Assembly: GCF_014652215.1 (NCBI RefSeq)
Contig: NZ_BMYJ01000010.1
Span: 62,001 to 126,000, forward strand
Direction of reading: 5' to 3'
DNA: 64,000 nt
Origin: Neogemmobacter tilapiae
Lineage (GTDB): Bacteria; Pseudomonadota; Alphaproteobacteria; Rhodobacterales; Rhodobacteraceae
Shown: one piece after another, positions 45,206-54,217 of the stretch
Layout: each line of letters starts with the position of its first letter
Numbering within the stretch: the first letter of the stretch is position 1
Program-made: the position numbers and the translations under genes
Notes under the pieces: model-generated
What the model was told of the DNA's origin: nothing
The model's database searches: none
What the model saw: only the letters and a program-made list of their open reading frames with translations

Positions 45206-46537
45206 ATGCAAAAAACGCTTCACATCATTGGCGGCGGCATGGCGGGGTCCGAGGCGGCCTGGCAGGCGGCCGAGGCAGGCCAGCCCGTTGTCATCCATGA
45301 AATGCGCCCCGCTGTGGGCACATTTGCCCATCGCACCGGCGATTTTGCGGAAATGGTCTGTTCCAACTCCTTTCGGTCAGACGACGACGAGCGCAATGCC
45401 GTGGGCCTGCTGCATTGGGAAATGGCGGCAGCCAAGGGCCTGATCATGGAAATGGCCCGCGCGCACCGCCTGCCCGCAGGGGGGGCTTTGGCGGTGGATC
45501 GTGATCCGTTCGCGGCGGCAGTCACGGCGCGGCTGAAGGCGCATCCCCTGATCAGCACCTCTTACGAGGAGATTACCGAACTGCCGGACCAAGGTCATTG
45601 GATCATTGCGACCGGTCCCTTGACGAGCGGTGCCTTGGCGAAATCCATCCAGACGGCAACCGGGGCCGATCATCTGGCCTTTTTCGACGCCATCGCCCCC
45701 ATCGTCTATGCGGAATCGGTGGATATGTCGGTCGCTTGGATGCAGTCGCGCTATGACAAGGGCGAGACGGTCGAGGAACAGACCGCCTATATGAACTGCC
45801 CGATGACCAAAGACCAATACGAGGCTTTCATCGACGCCCTGCTGGCGGCGGAAAAGACTGAGTTTCACGAAGGCGAAACGGCGGGCTATTTCGATGGCTG
45901 CCTGCCGATTGAGGTGATGGCGGAACGCGGCCGCGAAACCCTGCGCTTTGGGCCAATGAAGCCGGTGGGGCTGACCAATGCGCACCAGTCGGATGTGAAG
46001 GCCCATGCCGTGGTCCAGTTGCGGCGGGACAATAAGCTGGGGACGCTTTACAACATCGTCGGTTTCCAGACGAAAATGAAATACGGTGCGCAGACCGAGG
46101 TTTTGCGGATGATTCCGGGTCTGGAAAACGCCAGTTTCGCGCGGTTGGGCGGCATTCACCGGAACACCTTTATCAACTCGCCCACGCTCCTGGACGATCA
46201 GATGCGGTTGAAATCGCACCCGCATATCCGCTTTGCCGGGCAGATCACCGGGGTTGAAGGCTATGTCGAAAGCGCCGCGATGGGGCTTTTGGCGGGGCGG
46301 ATGGCGGCGGCTGAAATGCGGGGCGACGTGCTGCCCCCACCCCCGGCAGATACGGCGATGGGGGCCTTGATCACGCATATTACCGGGGGGGCTGAGGCGA
46401 AAACCTTCCAGCCGATGAACGTGAATTTCGGGCTGTTCCCGCCGATTGACGCGAAAGGCGGGCGTAAGGGCCGGAAGGATCGGTATAAGGCCTATACCGA
46501 CCGGGCGAAGGAATCCTTCACCGCATGGCTGTCGTAA
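45206..46537 (+). CDS. trmFO: FADH2-dependent tRNA (uracil-54-C5)-methyltransferase TrmFO
   Basis: The 443-residue flavoprotein makes ribothymidine 54 using methylene-THF. The FAD motif [17 protein letters not shown] is at residues 5-21, CSNSFRSDD (with the catalytic-type Cys) at about 52-60, and [17 protein letters not shown] and [15 protein letters not shown] are diagnostic. Length is usual. It overlaps gluQ by 13 bases. Confidence 0.96.
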   Translation: MQKTLHIIGGGMAGSEAAWQAAEAGQPVVIHEMRPAVGTFAHRTGDFAEMVCSNSFRSDDDERNAVGLLHWEMAAAKGLIMEMARAHRLPAGGALAVDRDPFAAAVTARLKAHPLISTSYEEITELPDQGHWIIATGPLTSGALAKSIQTATGADHLAFFDAIAPIVYAESVDMSVAWMQSRYDKGETVEEQTAYMNCPMTKDQYEAFIDALLAAEKTEFHEGETAGYFDGCLPIEVMAERGRETLRFGPMKPVGLTNAHQSDVKAHAVVQLRRDNKLGTLYNIVGFQTKMKYGAQTEVLRMIPGLENASFARLGGIHRNTFINSPTLLDDQMRLKSHPHIRFAGQITGVEGYVESAAMGLLAGRMAAAEMRGDVLPPPPADTAMGALITHITGGAEAKTFQPMNVNFGLFPPIDAKGGRKGRKDRYKAYTDRAKESFTAWLS

Positions 46538-47430
46538 CCCGCTTTGCCCCCAGCCCAACCGGCCCTTTGCATCTGGGCCATGCCTATGCCGCCTTTGTCG
46601 CCCATGATCTGGCCCGCGCCCATGGCGGCCAGTTCCTGCTGCGGATTGAAGATATTGACCGGGCCAGATCACGGCCCGAATGGGAAGCGGCGATCTTGGA
46701 CGATCTGGCATGGTTGGGAATGCTGCCAGATGGCGTCATGCGGCAGTCGGATCGGCTGGCCGAATACGACCGGGCGCTGGACCATCTTTGGGCGCGGGGT
46801 TTGCTGTATCCCTGCCGTTGCACAAGACGCGACATCGAAGAAGCTTTGAATGCGCCACAGGAAGGCATCAACTACGGCCCAGATGGGCCAATATATCCGG
46901 GCACATGCAGGGACAAGGATTGGAACGGAATCCAGCATCATAGCTTCTCCAATTTCGCTCGACCTTGTGATGTGCCACTTCGGCTTGATATGGCCCATGC
47001 CGCTGCCATCGCATGCGAGCATCATATCAGAGAGACCGGAGGCGTTTGGGACACCGAATTTATGGAAACTGGGGGGGGGCGCTCGGGTCGTTTTGTTCAA
47101 ACATCCCGTGATGTCTATAGCCACAGTATCGGCGACATCGTTCTGGCTCGCCGCGATATGGGCACATCCTATCATCTGTCGGTCGTCATCGACGACGCAG
47201 CCCAAGGCGTGACCCATGTCACGCGCGGCGAGGATTTGTTTGAAGCGACGCGTATTCACGTTTTGCTCCAACGCTTGCTGAACCTGCCCACGCCCGTCTA
47301 CCACCACCACCGCCTGATCCGGGATGATCAGGGCAAGCGCCTGGCGAAGCGCGATGATGCGCGGGCTTTGGCGAAGTATCGGGCCGAGGGCGCGACCCCG
47401 GGGGATATTCGGCGGATGATCGGCCTATAG
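46525..47430 (+). CDS. gluQ: Glutamyl-Q tRNA(Asp) synthetase
   Basis: The 301-residue enzyme is a glutamyl-tRNA synthetase catalytic core without anticodon domain; it glutamylates queuosine 34 of tRNA-Asp. The HIGH-type motif is [16 protein letters not shown] (about 8-23), with [13 protein letters not shown] at about 41-53 and the KMSKS-type [14 protein letters not shown] at about 271-284. Zinc ligands CRCTRR are present. A segment at about 46828-47135 uses codons (AGA, ATA, TCA, GGA) that are rarer in the flanks, and it holds a run of nine G at 47071-47079. The frame stays open to a normal C-terminus. Confidence 0.9.
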   Translation: MAVVTRFAPSPTGPLHLGHAYAAFVAHDLARAHGGQFLLRIEDIDRARSRPEWEAAILDDLAWLGMLPDGVMRQSDRLAEYDRALDHLWARGLLYPCRCTRRDIEEALNAPQEGINYGPDGPIYPGTCRDKDWNGIQHHSFSNFARPCDVPLRLDMAHAAAIACEHHIRETGGVWDTEFMETGGGRSGRFVQTSRDVYSHSIGDIVLARRDMGTSYHLSVVIDDAAQGVTHVTRGEDLFEATRIHVLLQRLLNLPTPVYHHHRLIRDDQGKRLAKRDDARALAKYRAEGATPGDIRRMIGL

Positions 47431-47482
47431 GGCAAAAAACACCCTCTTTCTGATTTCAACTATAAAACAATATGTTGCAGGA

Positions 47483-47498
47483 ATTTCACGCGTGAAAT
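47483..47498. repeat. 16-bp perfect palindrome with CACGCGTG centre (copy 2)
   Basis: ATTTCACGCGTGAAAT lies between the gluQ and hisI stops, one base after hisI ends. It shares TTTCACGCGTGAAA with copy 1 at 8532-8549. Confidence 0.6.
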
Positions 47499-47499
47499 C

Positions 47500-47859
47500 T
47501 CAATTTTCGGGTGCCATAATCTCCACCTCAACCCCATCCCGGATCGCCGTGTAAAAACACGACCGCCGGTTCGTGTGGCAGGCCGGACCGGTCTGTTTCG
47601 CCAGCACCAGCAGGCAATCGCGGTCGCAATCGACCCGCATCTCCACCAGTTCCTGCACATGGCCCGAGGTTTCGCCCTTGATCCAAAAGGCCTGCCGCGA
47701 GCGGGACCAGTAGGTCACGGCCCCGGTTTCCAAAGTCCGCGCCACGGCCTCGGCGTTCATCCAGGCGAACATCAGGATTTCGCCGGAAAGATGATCCTGC
47801 GTGATCACCGGGATCAGGCCGCGTTCGTCATAGGTCAGGGTTTTCGCATCAAAGACCAT
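47500..47859 (-). CDS. hisI: Phosphoribosyl-AMP cyclohydrolase
   Basis: The 119-residue enzyme opens the adenine ring in step three of histidine synthesis. It has LIPVITQDHLSGEILMFAWMN (about 15-35), TYWSRSRQAFWIKGETSGH (about 50-68) and the zinc-binding cysteines in DCDRDCLLVL and GPACHTNRRSCFY (about 78-102). There is no HisE domain. Length is normal. Confidence 0.96.
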   Translation of the reverse strand: MVFDAKTLTYDERGLIPVITQDHLSGEILMFAWMNAEAVARTLETGAVTYWSRSRQAFWIKGETSGHVQELVEMRVDCDRDCLLVLAKQTGPACHTNRRSCFYTAIRDGVEVEIMAPEN

Positions 47860-47925
47860 GGTCCGGCTTTCCTTGGGCGGGGTTCAAGCCTATCTAAGGG
47901 GCAACGCATGCAGGGGAAAGCCCGG

Positions 47926-48354
47926 ATGTCCGACAGCGCGATGATTGCCCTTTATTCCCAGCGGATTTTGGCGCTGGCCGCCGATATTCCGCATTTGGGG
48001 CGGTTGAAGGAACCCACAGGCACCTCCCGCCGCCGCTCGCCGCTTTGTGGATCGACGGTGACGGTGGACGTGGTTGTGACGGACGGTCGGGTGACGGATT
48101 TCGCGCAGGATGTGAAGGCTTGCGCCTTGGGGCAGGCCTCGGCCTCGATCCTTGGAAGGGTGGCCGTGGGGCGGACACTGCCGGAAGTGACCAAAGCCCG
48201 CGATCAGTTGCTGGCCATGCTGCGCGAGGATGGTCCGGTGCCCGATGCGCCGTTTGAGGGTTACGAGGTGCTGATCCCCGCGCGGGAACATCGCAACCGC
48301 CATGCTTCTATTTTGCTCGCACTAGAGGCTTTGGCCGAGGCGATGGGGGGTTAG
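47926..48354 (+). CDS. Iron-sulfur cluster scaffold-like protein (NifU N-terminal family)
   Basis: The 142-residue protein has LYSQRILALAADIPHLGRL at the start, SPLCGSTVTVDV (about 41-52) and DVKACALGQASASIL (about 64-78), which hold the first two cysteines of the NifU/IscU site. The third position, usually a Cys near the C-terminus, reads EHRNRHAS. It may therefore bind metal differently from IscU. ATG 47926 matches relatives; ATG 47908, six codons earlier, also has a ribosome site. The stop interlocks with the DUF1801 gene stop (TTAG, 48351-48354). Confidence 0.8.
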   Translation: MSDSAMIALYSQRILALAADIPHLGRLKEPTGTSRRRSPLCGSTVTVDVVVTDGRVTDFAQDVKACALGQASASILGRVAVGRTLPEVTKARDQLLAMLREDGPVPDAPFEGYEVLIPAREHRNRHASILLALEALAEAMGG

Positions 48355-48755
48355 ACCTTCCACCCTGGATTGGCCGCCGCTTGCCGGATCCAATCGGCCA
48401 GTTGATCCTGATCGATGCCCGCTTCGGTGATGTGGACATAGCGGGCGTTGGGGTCTTTTGATCCCACCGGGGGCAAGGGGGTCAGTTGCTGGCCGAAAAA
48501 GAAGTTGATTTTGAGGTAATTCTTGAACCCATGCAGGCCCATGAACCAGCCCTGCCCTTCGACGCCGTAAAGCGGCGAGTTCCATTTCACCGCCTTTTTC
48601 ACCCCCGGTACCACCTGTTCGACCAGCCGGTCCAACTGGGCCGCGGCGGGGCTTTTCCAACCGGGAATGGCGGCGATCCAGGCCTGAACGGGGGCATCGC
48701 CATCGGCTTTGGCGATCTGGGGGTTGTCGCCGGAAAGGAGTTTTACCTGTGTCAT
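48351..48755 (-). CDS. DUF1801 domain-containing protein
   Basis: The 134-residue protein has the YdhG-like pattern WKSPAAAQLDRLVEQVVPGVKKAVKWNSPLYGVEGQGWFMGL (about 33-74, cited in parts: KKAVKWNSPLYG and FFFGQQLTPLPPVGSKD). Function unknown; relatives fold like the frataxin/YjbR type. A terminator upstream insulates it from the small membrane protein gene. Confidence 0.82.
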   Translation of the reverse strand: MTQVKLLSGDNPQIAKADGDAPVQAWIAAIPGWKSPAAAQLDRLVEQVVPGVKKAVKWNSPLYGVEGQGWFMGLHGFKNYLKINFFFGQQLTPLPPVGSKDPNARYVHITEAGIDQDQLADWIRQAAANPGWKV

Positions 48756-48782
48756 AGGTCCATCTTAACCGAAGTGCGGAAT

Positions 48783-48816
48783 AAAAAAAGCCGCCACTCT
48801 TTGGGAGAGCGGCGGC
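48783..48816 (-). terminator. Intrinsic terminator downstream of the small membrane protein gene
   Basis: On the reverse strand GCCGCC and CTCT arms (48816-48806) pair with AGAG and GGCGGC (48800-48790) with one mismatch and a 5-base loop, then seven T (A-run at 48783-48789). Confidence 0.88.
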
Positions 48817-48928
48817 AGGGAGCGTGTCATGCGGGGGCGGGCGGGACAGCCCGGGGCATCAGAGGCAGACGCCGTTTGCACAAATGGGGAACCGTGCAAC
48901 CCCGAATTCAGACCGCAGGCAGAAACCG

Positions 48929-49051
48929 TCAGATCAGACCGGGCAAGGACAGCCCGGCAAAGAGCAGAACAAACAGGCAGGCGGCACCCAAAGCATCCTC
49001 AATCATCGTGTCGCCCGAGCGGGTGATGACGGCTTTCACTTCGTTCAGCAT
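48929..49051 (-). CDS. Small 40-residue membrane protein
   Basis: A short frame starts at ATG 49051 and ends with TGA at 48929-48931. It has AGGAGG seven bases before the start, the strongest ribosome site in this area. The product begins MLNEVKAVITRSGDTMIEDA and ends LPGLI, with one hydrophobic helix (ALGAACLFVLLFAGLSLPGL, residues 20-39). It therefore looks like a single-span membrane protein. A good terminator follows at 48783-48816, so it makes its own small transcript. A GAAC-N7-GAAC box lies upstream. Function unknown. Confidence 0.75.
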   Translation of the reverse strand: MLNEVKAVITRSGDTMIEDALGAACLFVLLFAGLSLPGLI

Positions 49052-49109
49052 GGTCGCCTCCTCTGTTCCGTGTTGCTATCTTGTTCTCATATCCTTAACG
49101 CTTCGTCAA

Positions 49110-49144
49110 GAACTTTATGAGAACATTTGTGAACATTCGTGAAC
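49110..49144. promoter_or_regulatory. LexA-like box and GAAC decamer repeats
   Basis: GAACTTTATGAGAAC (49110-49124) fits the alphaproteobacterial LexA consensus GAAC-N7-GAAC. It runs into two tandem decamers GAACATTTGT and GAACATTCGT (49121-49140) and a further GAAC at 49141. It lies between the small membrane protein gene (reverse) and purC (forward). Confidence 0.4.
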
Positions 49145-49203
49145 CCACGGAAAGGGAACGCATCAAAGTTGACTTGGCTCCGCCAAGGCCCGAAAAGGCC
49201 GCC

Positions 49204-50151
49204 ATGCGCACGCTTGAACATGCCCGGATTCCCGAATTGCCGAACCCCTATTTCGGCAAGGTGCGGGATTGCTATGATCTGCCCGACGGGCGGCGGATCC
49301 TGATTTCATCCGACCGGATCAGCGCTTTTGACCGGATTTTGGCGGCCATTCCCTATAAGGGTCAGGTTCTGACGCAGACAGCGCGCTATTGGTTTGACCA
49401 GACGGCGGATATCGCGGCGAACCATGTGCTGGCCTATCCGGACCCGAATGTCGTCATCGGCCAGCGTTTGACCATTCTGCCGGTGGAAATGATCGTGCGG
49501 GGCTATCTGGCCGGCACGACGGGGACGTCGATCTTGACGCTGTACAAGCAAGGCCAGCGTCAGATGTATGGCCATACCATGCCCGACGGGTTGCGCGACA
49601 ACCAGCCGCTGGATCAGGCGATCCTGACGCCGACATCCAAGGCCTTTGACGGCGGGCATGATGAGCCGCTGACCGCCAAGGACATCGTGGCGCAGGGTCT
49701 GGTGACACAGGCGCAATGGGATGAGATGGCGGCCAAATCGCTGTCGCTGTTCGCGCGGGGGCAAAAGATTGCCGCCGAGCGGGGGTTGATTCTGGCGGAT
49801 ACGAAATACGAATTCGGGGTGGATGCAGCGGGGAACATTCTACTGGCCGATGAAATCCACACGCCGGACAGTTCACGCTATTGGCTGGTCGATGGCTATG
49901 AGGCCGCCTTGCGCGATGGCACGCGGCCACCGTCCTTCGACAAGGATGTGATCCGGGCTTGGGTGGCGGCTCGCTGCGATCCCTATCACGATCCGATCCC
50001 GGAAATTCCGGCGGAGATGATCGAACAAACCGCGCAGGTCTATATCAAGGCCTATGAGGCGATCACCGGGCAGGTCTTTGTGCCGGACCAGACAGGGGCG
50101 ACGCCGCTGGACCGGATCCGGGCCAATCTGACACCGTTCTTTACCGCCTAA
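49204..50151 (+). CDS. purC: Phosphoribosylaminoimidazole-succinocarboxamide synthase
   Basis: The 315-residue enzyme joins aspartate to CAIR in purine synthesis. It has the long form of the family: [25 protein letters not shown] (near residues 17-41, cited as KVRDCYDL and SSDRISAFD), [16 protein letters not shown] (about 97-112), [13 protein letters not shown] (about 197-209) and [17 protein letters not shown] 49204 starts [16 protein letters not shown]; an open frame from 49117 crosses the GAAC repeats and is not needed. Confidence 0.95.
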   Translation: MRTLEHARIPELPNPYFGKVRDCYDLPDGRRILISSDRISAFDRILAAIPYKGQVLTQTARYWFDQTADIAANHVLAYPDPNVVIGQRLTILPVEMIVRGYLAGTTGTSILTLYKQGQRQMYGHTMPDGLRDNQPLDQAILTPTSKAFDGGHDEPLTAKDIVAQGLVTQAQWDEMAAKSLSLFARGQKIAAERGLILADTKYEFGVDAAGNILLADEIHTPDSSRYWLVDGYEAALRDGTRPPSFDKDVIRAWVAARCDPYHDPIPEIPAEMIEQTAQVYIKAYEAITGQVFVPDQTGATPLDRIRANLTPFFTA

Positions 50152-50215
50152 GCAAAGCCCATTGCGCGATGCGGGGTCAGGCCCTATTCCCTTGAAAAAG
50201 ACCAAGGGGGATGGG

Positions 50216-51142
50216 ATGATTTTAAGCTGTGGTGAAGCCCTGATCGACATGTTGCCGCGCCTGACGACGGCGAATGAACCGGCCTTTGCGCCCTATGCCG
50301 GGGGGGCCGTGTTCAACACCGCCATCGCTTTGGGCCGGTTGGGGGCACTTTCCAGCTTTTTCAGCGGGCTTTCGACCGATCTTATGGGCGAGATCCTGAT
50401 CGAGACCTTGGCGGCATCGCGCGTGGACACCAAATTCGCGGCCCGTTCCGGCAGACCCACGACGCTGGCCTTTGTGAAACTGGTGAATGGTCAGGCGACT
50501 TATGCCTTTTACGATGAAAACACGGCGGGGCGTCTGCTGGCGGTGGGGGATCTGCCGGTGCTGCCGCCCTCGGTCAATGCGCTGTTCTTTGGGGGGATTT
50601 CGCTGGTGAACGATCCGGCGGCCAGCACCTATGAGGCGCTGCAAGAGCGGGAGTGCAAGACGCGGGTGACGATGATCGACCCGAATGTGCGCCCCGGCTT
50701 CATCACGGATCGTGAGGATTATGTGGCGCGGATCGACCGGATGATGAGCCGGGCCGACATCGTGAAAATGTCGGACGAAGACCTGCGCTGGCTGATGGAA
50801 AAGGGCGAGGTGGAAATCGAGGCGCTGGCTGCGCAGGTGCTGGAACTGGGGCCGAAGGTGGTTTTCATCACCGAAGGATCGAAAGGCGCGCGGGCCTTTA
50901 CCAAGACGATGACGCGGGAATATGCGGCAACGCCGGTGAAGGTGGCCGATACCGTTGGGGCGGGTGATACCTTCAACGCGGGTGTGTTGGCGGCGCTGCA
51001 TGAACGCGGAGCGCTGACGAAAAAGGGGCTTGAGACGCTGGATGCGGCGACGCTGGATGCGGCCCTTTCGCTGGGCACGCGGGCGGCGGCAGTGACGGTC
51101 AGCCGTCCGGGGGCCAACCCGCCTTGGGCGCATGAACTGTGA
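50216..51142 (+). CDS. PfkB family carbohydrate kinase (fructokinase-like)
   Basis: The 308-residue kinase begins [14 protein letters not shown], has the first PfkB signature [24 protein letters not shown] (about 28-51, cited as [15 protein letters not shown]) and the second [17 protein letters not shown] (about 246-262) with the catalytic Asp. Fructose is the likely but unproven substrate. ATG 50216 has AAGGGGGATGGG before it. The stop overlaps dtd by GTGA. Confidence 0.88.
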   Translation: MILSCGEALIDMLPRLTTANEPAFAPYAGGAVFNTAIALGRLGALSSFFSGLSTDLMGEILIETLAASRVDTKFAARSGRPTTLAFVKLVNGQATYAFYDENTAGRLLAVGDLPVLPPSVNALFFGGISLVNDPAASTYEALQERECKTRVTMIDPNVRPGFITDREDYVARIDRMMSRADIVKMSDEDLRWLMEKGEVEIEALAAQVLELGPKVVFITEGSKGARAFTKTMTREYAATPVKVADTVGAGDTFNAGVLAALHERGALTKKGLETLDAATLDAALSLGTRAAAVTVSRPGANPPWAHEL

Positions 51143-51582
51143 GGGCTTTGCTGCAACGGGTGACGGGGGCGCAGGTCCGTGTCGCGGGTGAGGTGGTGGG
51201 AAAGGTGGGCGCGGGCCTGCTGATCTTGGTCTGTGCTATGCCGGGGGATGATCTGGGCACGGTGGAAAAGCTGGCCGACAAGATCATCAAGCTGCGTATT
51301 TTCCGCGACGAAGCTGGCAAGATGAACCTGTCGCTGAAAGACAGTGGCGGGGGCGCTTTGGTTGTCAGCCAGTTCACCTTGGCGGCCGACACATCACGCG
51401 GCAATCGTCCCGGCTTTTCAGGGGCGGCCGGCCCTGCCGAGGGGGAGCGGCTGTATCTGGCCTTTGCGCAGGCCCTGCGCGACCGGGGGATTGCGGTGGA
51501 ATGCGGGCGTTTCGGGGCCGATATGGATGTGGAACTGACCAATCAAGGGCCAGTGACAATCTGGCTGGACAGCAACGACTAG
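51139..51582 (+). CDS. dtd: D-aminoacyl-tRNA deacylase
   Basis: The 147-residue protein removes D-amino acids from tRNA. It has the two family motifs, [20 protein letters not shown] (about 74-93) and [17 protein letters not shown] (about 129-145). The start is GTG 51139 within the GTGA overlap with the kinase. Stops interlock with the opposing FAH gene in CTAG (51579-51582). Confidence 0.96.
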   Translation: MRALLQRVTGAQVRVAGEVVGKVGAGLLILVCAMPGDDLGTVEKLADKIIKLRIFRDEAGKMNLSLKDSGGGALVVSQFTLAADTSRGNRPGFSGAAGPAEGERLYLAFAQALRDRGIAVECGRFGADMDVELTNQGPVTIWLDSND

Positions 51583-52259
51583 CGGATCACGACGCGGGCA
51601 GGTTCCAGCCCGTCAATCTGCACAACACAATCATCGCCTGCAACCAACGGTCCTACTCCGGCGGGGGTGCCCGTCATGATCAGATCGCCCGCCGCCAGCC
51701 GCACCAGCCGCGACAGATAGGACAACAGCGCAGGCACCGGCCAGATCATCTGCTCCAGTGCCGATTCCTGTTTCACCAAGCCATTGACTGTTAGCCGGAT
51801 GGTCCCGCCCATATCCAGCGGCCCTGGACGGATCGGCCCGATCACCGCCGATTGGTCAAAGCCCTTGGCCATGTCCCAGGGCCTGCGCGCCGCCTTGGCC
51901 TCGGCCTGAACGTCCCGCCGCGTCAGATCATTTCCCGCCGCATAGCCCCAGATCAAGGCGCTGGCCTGCGCCTCATCCAGATCAAAGCCACCGGACCCCA
52001 AGGCCACCACCAGCTCCGCCTCGAAATGGAAATCCTGCGTCGCGGGCGGGTAGGGGATCACCGCCCCACTGTCCACCACCGCATCCGCAGGCTTGCTGAA
52101 AAAGAAGGGCGGTTCGGCATTCGGATCATGCCCCATCTCGCGGGCATGGTCGGCATAGTTGCGCCCAACGCAAAAGATCCGCCGCACCGGAAAACGTTGG
52201 GCGCTGCCCTGCACAGCTACGGACGGCAGCCCGGGCGCAGGGATTGCAAATTCAGTCAT
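51579..52259 (-). CDS. Fumarylacetoacetate hydrolase family protein
   Basis: The 226-residue protein has [15 protein letters not shown] (about 29-43), [21 protein letters not shown] (metal and substrate region, cited in part), [12 protein letters not shown] (about 76-87, metal Glu), [14 protein letters not shown] and [18 protein letters not shown] (about 193-210). It is the short FAH type acting on acylpyruvates or related 2-oxo acids. It follows the carboxypeptidase gene by 3 bases on the same strand. Confidence 0.9.
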   Translation of the reverse strand: MTEFAIPAPGLPSVAVQGSAQRFPVRRIFCVGRNYADHAREMGHDPNAEPPFFFSKPADAVVDSGAVIPYPPATQDFHFEAELVVALGSGGFDLDEAQASALIWGYAAGNDLTRRDVQAEAKAARRPWDMAKGFDQSAVIGPIRPGPLDMGGTIRLTVNGLVKQESALEQMIWPVPALLSYLSRLVRLAAGDLIMTGTPAGVGPLVAGDDCVVQIDGLEPARVVIR

Positions 52260-52262
52260 TTG

Positions 52263-54014
52263 TTACGGTCCAATCGTGAAACATTGCGTGCCACGGGCCT
52301 GCAACCGGCGGCAGGCCAGATCGGCCTGATCCTGCGTCAGTCCCATGAAATTGGCGTCATAGCCGCCGCTTTTTGACACGATCTTGCGCAGGCTTTCCGA
52401 CAGCGTGCTGCTTTCCGACAGCATCGTTTTCATCAGCGCCCGTTCCGCCGTCGATTGGCTGTCAAACCGCCCGATGTTCACGCCCCAATGCCGCCCGCCC
52501 GAGGTGGAAATCCGGGTCACAACCTCGGTTTCCTGGGCTTGCGGTTCCATCGTGTTCGCCGCCATTAGCACCACGTCGCCCGTTACTTCCGGCTCGGCAG
52601 GGGTCACCGTATGGATGATCTGCGCCGGTTGCGGTTGCGCCGGGGCCTCGGCCACCACCACGGGGGCCACCTCTTCCAGCGTGTTCGGATCGACCAGCGC
52701 AAAGGGCAAGGCTTCGGCCGCCACAGGTTCCGCCATGACAGGCTCGGCCACCACAGGCTCTGCCGCCGCCACAACGGTTTCGGCCGGCACGGCCTCCACC
52801 ACTTCCGGCGCTGCGGCCACTTCGACTTCGGCCACAGTCTCCACCGGCAGTGCCGCCACTTCGGTCACAGGGGCAGTCGCTTCGCCCACCCCCGCCTCGG
52901 CCAAGGCCCCGGCGATCCCGTCCTGCATCGCGTCCACCGCAGCCGCCGTCGCCTGCGGATCGGCCTCAATGGCCCCGCTCGCATCCGCCACCGCAAAGGG
53001 CAGGGGTTCCGTCACCTTGCCAGGCCGGCCCTTCGGGCGCTGCGAGGTGGCGGGCGCAATCGCCACCCGCAAAGTCTTGGCCGGCGCGCTCACATTCTCG
53101 CCCATCGCCTCAACCTCGGCAACCAAAGCCTCATCCGGCACCGGCTCATAATTCGGCGCGGCAGGCGGTTGTTCCGCCGCACGCGGATTCGCGCGCTTAA
53201 AGCCCAGATCCAGCAGTTCCGCCATCTTGGCATTGCGATTCGCGGTCGAGGTGCCGCCAAAGACCGTCCCGATCAGGCGCACACCATCGCGCTCTGCCGA
53301 AGCCGTCAGGTTGAAACCCGCCGCATTGGTGAAACCCGTCTTGATCCCATCCGCGCCCTTATAGGCGTCCAGGAAACGACGGTTGGTGTTCGCCACCTCG
53401 GCCAGACCGGCATCGGTCGAACGGCGCGAGAACAGGTTATAGTATTGTGGGAAATCATAGAACAGATGCCGCCCCAGAATCGTCATGTCGCGCGCCGTCG
53501 AAAGGTGCCCCTTCGCGGTCAGCCCATTGGCGTTCTTGAACGTCGAACCCGTCATCCCCAGCGCCTTCGCCGTCCGGTTCATCCGCGCCGCGAATTTCTC
53601 TTCCGAACCGCTGATTGCCTCACCAATCGCCGTTGCTGCGTCATTCGCCGATTTGATCGCCGCCGCCCGCAGCAGATAGCGCATCGCGATCTTCTGCCCC
53701 GACTTCAGCCCCAACCGCGATGGCGGCTGCGAGGCCGCGTGCGGTGTCACCGTCACCATCGTATCCAGCGAAATCTCGCCCCGCTCCAGCGCGTCGAACG
53801 CGATGTAAAGTGTCAGCATCTTGGTCAGCGAGGCGGGGTGCAGACGCGCCGTGGCATTGTCCTCATAAAGAACCTCACCCGACTTGGCGTCGATCACAAA
53901 GGCCGCGAACGGGGCAGCCCCTGCCGGTTCCGGCCTAGCCGCGCAGGCCGCCAGAACACCCATGAATCCCAAAATCGTGAAACTGCGGATGAACCGCGAA
54001 AACAGTGCGCGCAC
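52263..54014 (-). CDS. D-alanyl-D-alanine carboxypeptidase with SPOR domain, probable lipoprotein
   Basis: The 583-residue penicillin-binding protein has SxxK in PASLTKML (about 62), SxN in IKSANDAA (about 121) and KTG in DGIKTGFTNAAGF (about 225), so the peptidase should be active. The N-terminus (FTILGFMGVLAACAARPE) carries a lipobox LAAC rather than a plain signal. A long Ala/Val/Glu/Pro linker (about 280-495, with VAEPVMAEPVAAE repeats) leads to a SPOR-type domain (HWGVNIGRFDSQSTAERAL, about 508-526) that would bind denuded septal glycan. GTG 54014 with AAAAGGGGCAGG before it is chosen. Confidence 0.88.
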   Translation of the reverse strand: MRALFSRFIRSFTILGFMGVLAACAARPEPAGAAPFAAFVIDAKSGEVLYEDNATARLHPASLTKMLTLYIAFDALERGEISLDTMVTVTPHAASQPPSRLGLKSGQKIAMRYLLRAAAIKSANDAATAIGEAISGSEEKFAARMNRTAKALGMTGSTFKNANGLTAKGHLSTARDMTILGRHLFYDFPQYYNLFSRRSTDAGLAEVANTNRRFLDAYKGADGIKTGFTNAAGFNLTASAERDGVRLIGTVFGGTSTANRNAKMAELLDLGFKRANPRAAEQPPAAPNYEPVPDEALVAEVEAMGENVSAPAKTLRVAIAPATSQRPKGRPGKVTEPLPFAVADASGAIEADPQATAAAVDAMQDGIAGALAEAGVGEATAPVTEVAALPVETVAEVEVAAAPEVVEAVPAETVVAAAEPVVAEPVMAEPVAAEALPFALVDPNTLEEVAPVVVAEAPAQPQPAQIIHTVTPAEPEVTGDVVLMAANTMEPQAQETEVVTRISTSGGRHWGVNIGRFDSQSTAERALMKTMLSESSTLSESLRKIVSKSGGYDANFMGLTQDQADLACRRLQARGTQCFTIGP

Positions 54015-54217
54015 GTCGCCTGCCCCTTTTCCTGCCTCGGTTTTGCCCCGCGTTTGTTTGTGCGGGTGCTTTACTGCCAAGCTCAGGCTAACACGCGATC
54101 GCTTTCCCGAAAACCCATGTTTTTCCAAGGGCCTGCATCAAGTTCTTCACAATGCCTTTTCCGCAACAGCAGAATATCTAGCGTTCCGCGCTTGGCCAAA
54201 CCCCAAGATGCTGGGGG

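Noticed and set aside
47431-47460. AGGG/CCCT stem after gluQ as a terminator
   Set aside because: Only four to five pairs and no proper T-run.
47475-47500. Palindrome considered as a canonical ParB parS site
   Set aside because: The centre is CGCG rather than CG, giving 16 instead of 14 symmetric bases with shifted arms; kept as an unassigned palindrome.
49065-49086. GTTC-N14-GTTC as a second LexA box
   Set aside because: The spacing is 18 bases instead of 11.
52850-53200. Forward Pro/Arg-rich frames over the carboxypeptidase linker
   Set aside because: They arise from the repetitive GC-rich linker coding in the opposite strand.
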